Made by a program: the position numbers and the translations under genes. From contig JAHEFN010000070.1 in NCBI GenBank assembly GCA_024640185.1, positions 1 to 9,673 of the forward strand: 9,673 nt of DNA, in the 5' to 3' direction. Shown piece after piece: positions 6,560-9,673 of this stretch. Source of the stretch: Gemmatimonadota bacterium (GTDB lineage Bacteria; Gemmatimonadota; Gemmatimonadetes; Gemmatimonadales; GWC2-71-9). The notes under the pieces are model-generated. The model was not told where the DNA came from. It saw nothing but the letters and a program-made list of their open reading frames with translations, and did not search any database. Position 1 is the first letter of the stretch. Each line of letters starts with the position of its first letter.

Positions 6560-7708
6560 TCATCCGAGTGCCCCCTCGAGATCGGCGATCAGATCCTCGG
6601 CATCCTCACAGCCACACGAGAGACGCACGAAGCCGTCGGGGAAGCCCATCGCCTCGCGCTCGGCGGCCGAGAGGCCCCGGTGCGAGGTGAGGCGGGGTTC
6701 CGAGATCAGCGACTCCACCCCGGCCAGCGAGGGAGCGTGTACCACCATCCGTACCCTGGCACAGAGCCGTTCGGCGGCCTTCGTGCCGCCGGCGAGGCTC
6801 AGGCCGACCATCGCCCCGAAGCCGTCCAGGATCGAGGCGGCCAGCTGGTGGTCGGGGTGCCCCTCGAGCCCGGGCCAATGAACGCCGGAAAACTCCGGGC
6901 GGCCGACGGCCCACTCCGCCACCGCCCGGGCATTGGCGGTCGCCCGATCCATCCGCAGCGCGAGCGTCTTCATGCCACGTTCGGTGAGCCAGGCTGCATG
7001 GGGGTCGATCGACGGTCCCCAGTTGCGCAGCAGGCGGGTCACTTCCTCGATCACCGGGGCCGGGCCGGCGACCGCCCCGGCGATCACGTCGCTGTGACCG
7101 GAGAGGTACTTGGTGGCCGAGGTGATCACCACGTCGGCGCCATGTTCGAGCGGGCGGAAGAGGACCGGTGACGCGAAGGTGTTGTCGACCAACAGGGCCA
7201 GACCGCGATCGCGAGTCACCTTGGCGATCCCCGGGACGTCAACCACCCGCATCAAGGGGTTGGTGATGGCCTCGACGAAGACGGCACGCGTCTCGGGCCG
7301 AATCTGCCGGCGCCATTCGCGCGGCTGGTCGGGGTCGATGTAGGAGACCGAGATGCCGTGCCGACCGAACTCCTGGTCGAACAGGGTGCGAGTGCCGCCG
7401 TAGATCCACCGCGAGGCGAGGAGGTGATCGCCCGGGGCGAGCACGGCGAGGTGGGCGAGGGCCGTCGCCGCCATCCCGCTGGCCAGAAATATCGCCCGCT
7501 CGGCGCCCTCGAGGGCGGCATAGCGACGCGCCACTTCGACCTGGTTGGGGTTGTTGCCGTAGCGGGTGTAGCGCACCTCCTCGGTACTGCCCACCGGATG
7601 GACGAAGGTGCTGCTCTGGTAGATCGGGGTCACGGCCGGTGCCCCGTCGGGGAGCCGGTGTGGGGGGCCGTGGATGGCGAGGGTCGAGGCCCCGGGGCGT
7701 CGACTCAT
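6560..7708 (-). CDS. PLP-dependent trans-sulfuration enzyme (Cys/Met metabolism family)
   Basis: A 382-residue cytoplasmic enzyme of the cystathionine gamma-synthase/gamma-lyase family. Hallmarks: YTRYGN (47-52; Tyr and Arg reach the neighbouring subunit's PLP phosphate), SGMAA (77-81, phosphate loop), YGGT (103-106), DNTFASP (175-181; Asp pairs with the pyridine nitrogen), SATKYLSGHSD with the Schiff-base Lys200, and RLSCGCED with Arg362 for the substrate carboxylate. The YGGT form lacks the cysteine typical of methionine gamma-lyases, favouring cystathionine gamma-synthase, gamma-lyase or a homoserine-ester sulfhydrylase; sequence alone does not decide. The ATG at 7708 overlaps the upstream stop as ATGA and is preferred over an in-frame ATG at 7756, which would add 16 Arg-rich residues. 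Its place between signalling and division genes looks organisational. Confidence 0.9.
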   Translation of the reverse strand: MSRRPGASTLAIHGPPHRLPDGAPAVTPIYQSSTFVHPVGSTEEVRYTRYGNNPNQVEVARRYAALEGAERAIFLASGMAATALAHLAVLAPGDHLLASRWIYGGTRTLFDQEFGRHGISVSYIDPDQPREWRRQIRPETRAVFVEAITNPLMRVVDVPGIAKVTRDRGLALLVDNTFASPVLFRPLEHGADVVITSATKYLSGHSDVIAGAVAGPAPVIEEVTRLLRNWGPSIDPHAAWLTERGMKTLALRMDRATANARAVAEWAVGRPEFSGVHWPGLEGHPDHQLAASILDGFGAMVGLSLAGGTKAAERLCARVRMVVHAPSLAGVESLISEPRLTSHRGLSAAEREAMGFPDGFVRLSCGCEDAEDLIADLEGALG

Positions 7709-8241
7709 GTCAGCACCCCGACATCGCAACGCCCCTCGGCGTCGCGGACGATGCATCGTGAGGTCACCAGGCCATCGAGGGCCATCTGCACCCGCGCGAT
7801 GGTCCAGTCGAGCAGGGCGGCAATCGGGCCGGCGAGCGAGTGCCCCTGTTCACAGAGGACGCCGAAGACGGTGCGCCAGTCCGCCGGCACCTCGCCGAGG
7901 AGTCGCGGTCGGGCCGTGTCGACCTCGATGGCCAGGACCGTCAGGCCGTGGCGGGCCAGGGCGTGATCGATCGCCTCGGCCTGATCCTCGCGAACACCGT
8001 GCACGATCACCCGGGAGACCGGGAGGTTGTGGACCGCCGCCACCAGCTTCGCGACCACCTCATCGGCGCAGGAAAAATCGACCAGGCCGATCTGCGAGAA
8101 GTCGAGAAGCGCCTCGGTGCGTGGCGCGCCTCGCAGGGTGTCGAGGACCCGACCGCGAACCGCGGCACCGGTGGGTCGGGTGACGAGGTTGCGATACTCA
8201 GCCGACGTGGCGTCGCGCAACAGGACATCGAGCGGAATCAC
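7705..8241 (-). CDS. STAS-like (DUF4325-type) protein with winged-helix-like C-terminus
   Basis: A 178-residue cytoplasmic protein of no known function. Residues ~15-115 match a STAS-like fold: NLVTRPTG (18-25) opens the domain, and LLDFSQIGLVDFSCADEVV (45-63) corresponds to the strand and loop carrying the phospho-serine in SpoIIAA-type antagonists, with Ser57 at that place. Residues ~120-178 (from DWRTVFGVL through DGLVTSRCIVR) look like a winged helix, so DNA or protein binding is possible. Start: GTG at 8241 is chosen because AAGGAG lies five bases upstream and it forms a GTGA overlap with the STAS-HATPase gene; an in-frame ATG at 8292 would give a 55-base overlap. It ends in an ATGA overlap with the trans-sulfuration gene. 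Likely partner of the upstream kinase-like protein. Confidence 0.75.
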   Translation of the reverse strand: MIPLDVLLRDATSAEYRNLVTRPTGAAVRGRVLDTLRGAPRTEALLDFSQIGLVDFSCADEVVAKLVAAVHNLPVSRVIVHGVREDQAEAIDHALARHGLTVLAIEVDTARPRLLGEVPADWRTVFGVLCEQGHSLAGPIAALLDWTIARVQMALDGLVTSRCIVRDAEGRCDVGVLT

Positions 8242-9131
8242 GTCGTCTCCTTGCCTGGAATCATCAGCGTGACCTGTGACCCGGGAAACCATGCCAACCC
8301 CTCACTCATCGGTGGTTCGTCGTCCCACGCCGGCACGATGGCCACCCGGGCCGTGCCGCTGCGGATCGTGATCTTGCCCTGCCAGCGTGCAAGGTAGCGC
8401 TTCGTGCCCGCGAGGCCTTGCCCCCGTCCCGGGTCGCGGAACCTCGAGATCCCATGGATCAGCGCAGTCTCGATCGCGAGACCGTCGCTCCAGCGGTCAC
8501 CGAACCGCTTCGCCTGGGTCGCCTCGAGGGAGCGTCGGAAGCCAATGCCCGCATCGCTGACCGCGATCACCGCCGCTCGCCGGCCCAGTCGGCGGCGAAA
8601 GTTGTAGATGTGGACCCCCACCCACCCACCGGTGCCGGCGTGTTCGACGATGTTCTGGCAGGTCTCGGAGAGCGACTGGCCGAAGCCACCGACGACACTG
8701 GCCTCGAGCCCGAGCTCATCCCGAAGCATCTGGGTCGATCGTTCGGTCACGTGGTCGAGGATGTCGTGGACGTCGTGTGGGTCGCGGATCGCGGTCAGGG
8801 GCAGCAGCACGTCACTCTGCTCGTCTGCCCGGCGTCGCGGCACCTTGCCGTGCAACTCGAAGAACGGCTCCGCGTGTCCGAGGAAACCGACCTTGGCCCA
8901 GTAGCCTGCCACCCCATCCCCGGCCGGCAACGCCAGGCGCGGCTTGGGCACCCCGGCCTCGGCCAGCGCCTGCCCGAGGGTGAGCAGGGCAACGAAGCCC
9001 GCTGGAGACGCCCATTCGGTGGCATGGGCGTCGATCAGCAGGCGGTCCTCCGGGGGCCACGGGCCGAGCTCGCCAGCCAGGGCATCGAGCGAGCGATCGT
9101 CGAGGTGCGTCGGGACGGTTACCACGCGCAT
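8238..9131 (-). CDS. STAS-like domain fused to HATPase (anti-sigma/kinase-like) protein
   Basis: A 297-residue soluble protein. Residues ~1-92 look STAS-like (LLIDAHATEW ASPAG, 31-45, with Ser42 near the usual phosphosite). Residues ~125-297 form a GHKL ATPase: N-box LSETCQNIVEHA (154-165; Glu156, Asn160), G1 box DAGIG (193-197), and a G2-like RGQGLAG (236-242). There is no His-containing dimerisation domain, so it resembles SpoIIAB/RsbW-type protein serine kinases rather than a sensor histidine kinase. Its natural target would be the STAS-like protein encoded next to it. No sigma factor or PP2C phosphatase is visible here. The ATG at 9131 has GGAGG four bases upstream (9136-9140) and overlaps the PfkB stop by one base (TGATG). 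Confidence 0.8.
   Translation of the reverse strand: MRVVTVPTHLDDRSLDALAGELGPWPPEDRLLIDAHATEWASPAGFVALLTLGQALAEAGVPKPRLALPAGDGVAGYWAKVGFLGHAEPFFELHGKVPRRRADEQSDVLLPLTAIRDPHDVHDILDHVTERSTQMLRDELGLEASVVGGFGQSLSETCQNIVEHAGTGGWVGVHIYNFRRRLGRRAAVIAVSDAGIGFRRSLEATQAKRFGDRWSDGLAIETALIHGISRFRDPGRGQGLAGTKRYLARWQGKITIRSGTARVAIVPAWDDEPPMSEGLAWFPGSQVTLMIPGKETT
8247..8252 (-). promoter_or_regulatory. Ribosome binding site fixing the STAS-like GTG start
   Basis: AAGGAG on the minus strand lies five bases before the GTG at 8241, inside the 3' end of the STAS-HATPase gene. This spacing decides for GTG 8241 over ATG 8292. Confidence 0.7.
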
Positions 9132-9673
9132 CAGGCCTCCACCAATTGGCCACGAAGGTGACGGGAGAGCCCGGTGGCTCCCCGGAAGCCGGCGTTGCGC
9201 CCCGCGCGGCGATTGGCCTCGGCAAGGGCCTCGGCAACCGTCGCACCCGAGAGCAGTCGGGCAAAACAGGTGGCGCCGAAGACGTCCCCGCAGCCGGTCG
9301 GGTCGAGGGCAGTCACCAACGTTGCCGGCACCCGTTCGGTGCGCAACGCCGTCACCGGGTCGGTCGACGCCCGCGGTGTCCCGTCGGGGGCGGGAAAACC
9401 GTCGAACCCCGGCCGAGCGACATAGACGACTCCGCGTGATCCCAGGGTCACGTTCAGCAGCGAGACCCCCGCGCCGATGGCCTGGGCCGCGAGCGCCAGC
9501 GGATCCGCATCGAGTTGTCGCATCTCGTCCTCGTTGAGCTGCACCGCGTCAAAGCAGGCGAACCAGTTGGCCGCGTCGGGGAGCGGCTGCAGGGCGCGCA
9601 TGCCGTCCGGGCCGATCCCCAGGAGCAGCGAGTGAAAGTCGGCATAGATCGGTCCGTCGAAGCCCCGTCGGAG
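9131..9673 (-). CDS. PfkB-family carbohydrate/nucleoside kinase, 3' part
   Basis: The last 180 residues of a kinase that transfers phosphate from ATP to a sugar or nucleoside; the reading frame is open to the window edge, so the N-terminus lies outside. Visible features: YADFHSLLLG near the start of the fragment, QLNEDE (the asparagine/acidic motif typical of PfkB kinases), LGSRGVVY, and the signature DPTGCGDVFGA at fragment residues 124-134. The last Asp of GCGD (130) is the expected catalytic base, and the GxGD forms the anion hole; Cys replaces the usual Ala. The substrate cannot be read from this portion. It overlaps the next gene by one base and is therefore probably the upstream member of the same operon. 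Confidence 0.88.
   Translation of the reverse strand, partial: LRRGFDGPIYADFHSLLLGIGPDGMRALQPLPDAANWFACFDAVQLNEDEMRQLDADPLALAAQAIGAGVSLLNVTLGSRGVVYVARPGFDGFPAPDGTPRASTDPVTALRTERVPATLVTALDPTGCGDVFGATCFARLLSGATVAEALAEANRRAGRNAGFRGATGLSRHLRGQLVEA

Noticed and set aside
8242..8292. Start of the STAS-like gene at ATG 8292
   Set aside because: It would overlap the upstream gene by 55 bases. GTG 8241 has AAGGAG at five bases and gives the four-base overlap seen at other junctions of this operon.

Overview
This is a GC-rich, almost intergenic-free stretch of a bacterial chromosome. A predicted lipoprotein, a predicted outer-membrane beta-barrel protein and an FtsE-FtsX-EnvC-type division set point to a diderm (Gram-negative) organism. 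Overall style (high GC, frequent GTG starts, a matrixin-like lipoprotein, small barrel proteins of this type) would suit Gemmatimonadota or a neighbouring phylum, but that assignment is inference, because no marker gene is present. I see no phage, transposon, CRISPR or RNA gene.

Right and centre (9673 down to 3827, minus strand): seven genes run leftward as one apparent operon: the 3' part of a PfkB-family sugar/nucleoside kinase, a STAS-HATPase protein, a STAS-like (DUF4325-type) protein with a winged-helix-like tail, a PLP-dependent trans-sulfuration enzyme, ftsE, ftsX, and an EnvC-like coiled-coil/LytM protein. Junctions are TGATG, GTGA, ATGA, a 10-base gap, GTGA and TGAGTG, so translational coupling is likely nearly throughout. 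FtsE and FtsX form the septal ABC complex. The EnvC-like protein has lost most LytM zinc ligands, as expected of an amidase activator rather than an enzyme. The STAS/HATPase pair looks like a partner-switching regulatory module and is the least understood part of the window.

Middle (2364 to 3830, plus strand): one gene for a diguanylate cyclase with a degenerate receiver-like domain, a GAF-like domain and an intact GGEEF domain with an I-site. Its stop codon interlocks with that of the EnvC-like gene in a shared CTAG, and its start overlaps the start of the divergent nfo gene.

Left (2383 down to 193, minus strand): nfo (endonuclease IV, all nine metal ligands present), a small predicted outer-membrane barrel protein, and a matrixin-like zinc metalloprotease lipoprotein, followed by a large inverted repeat that probably terminates this operon. 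The first ~110 bases hold no confident gene.
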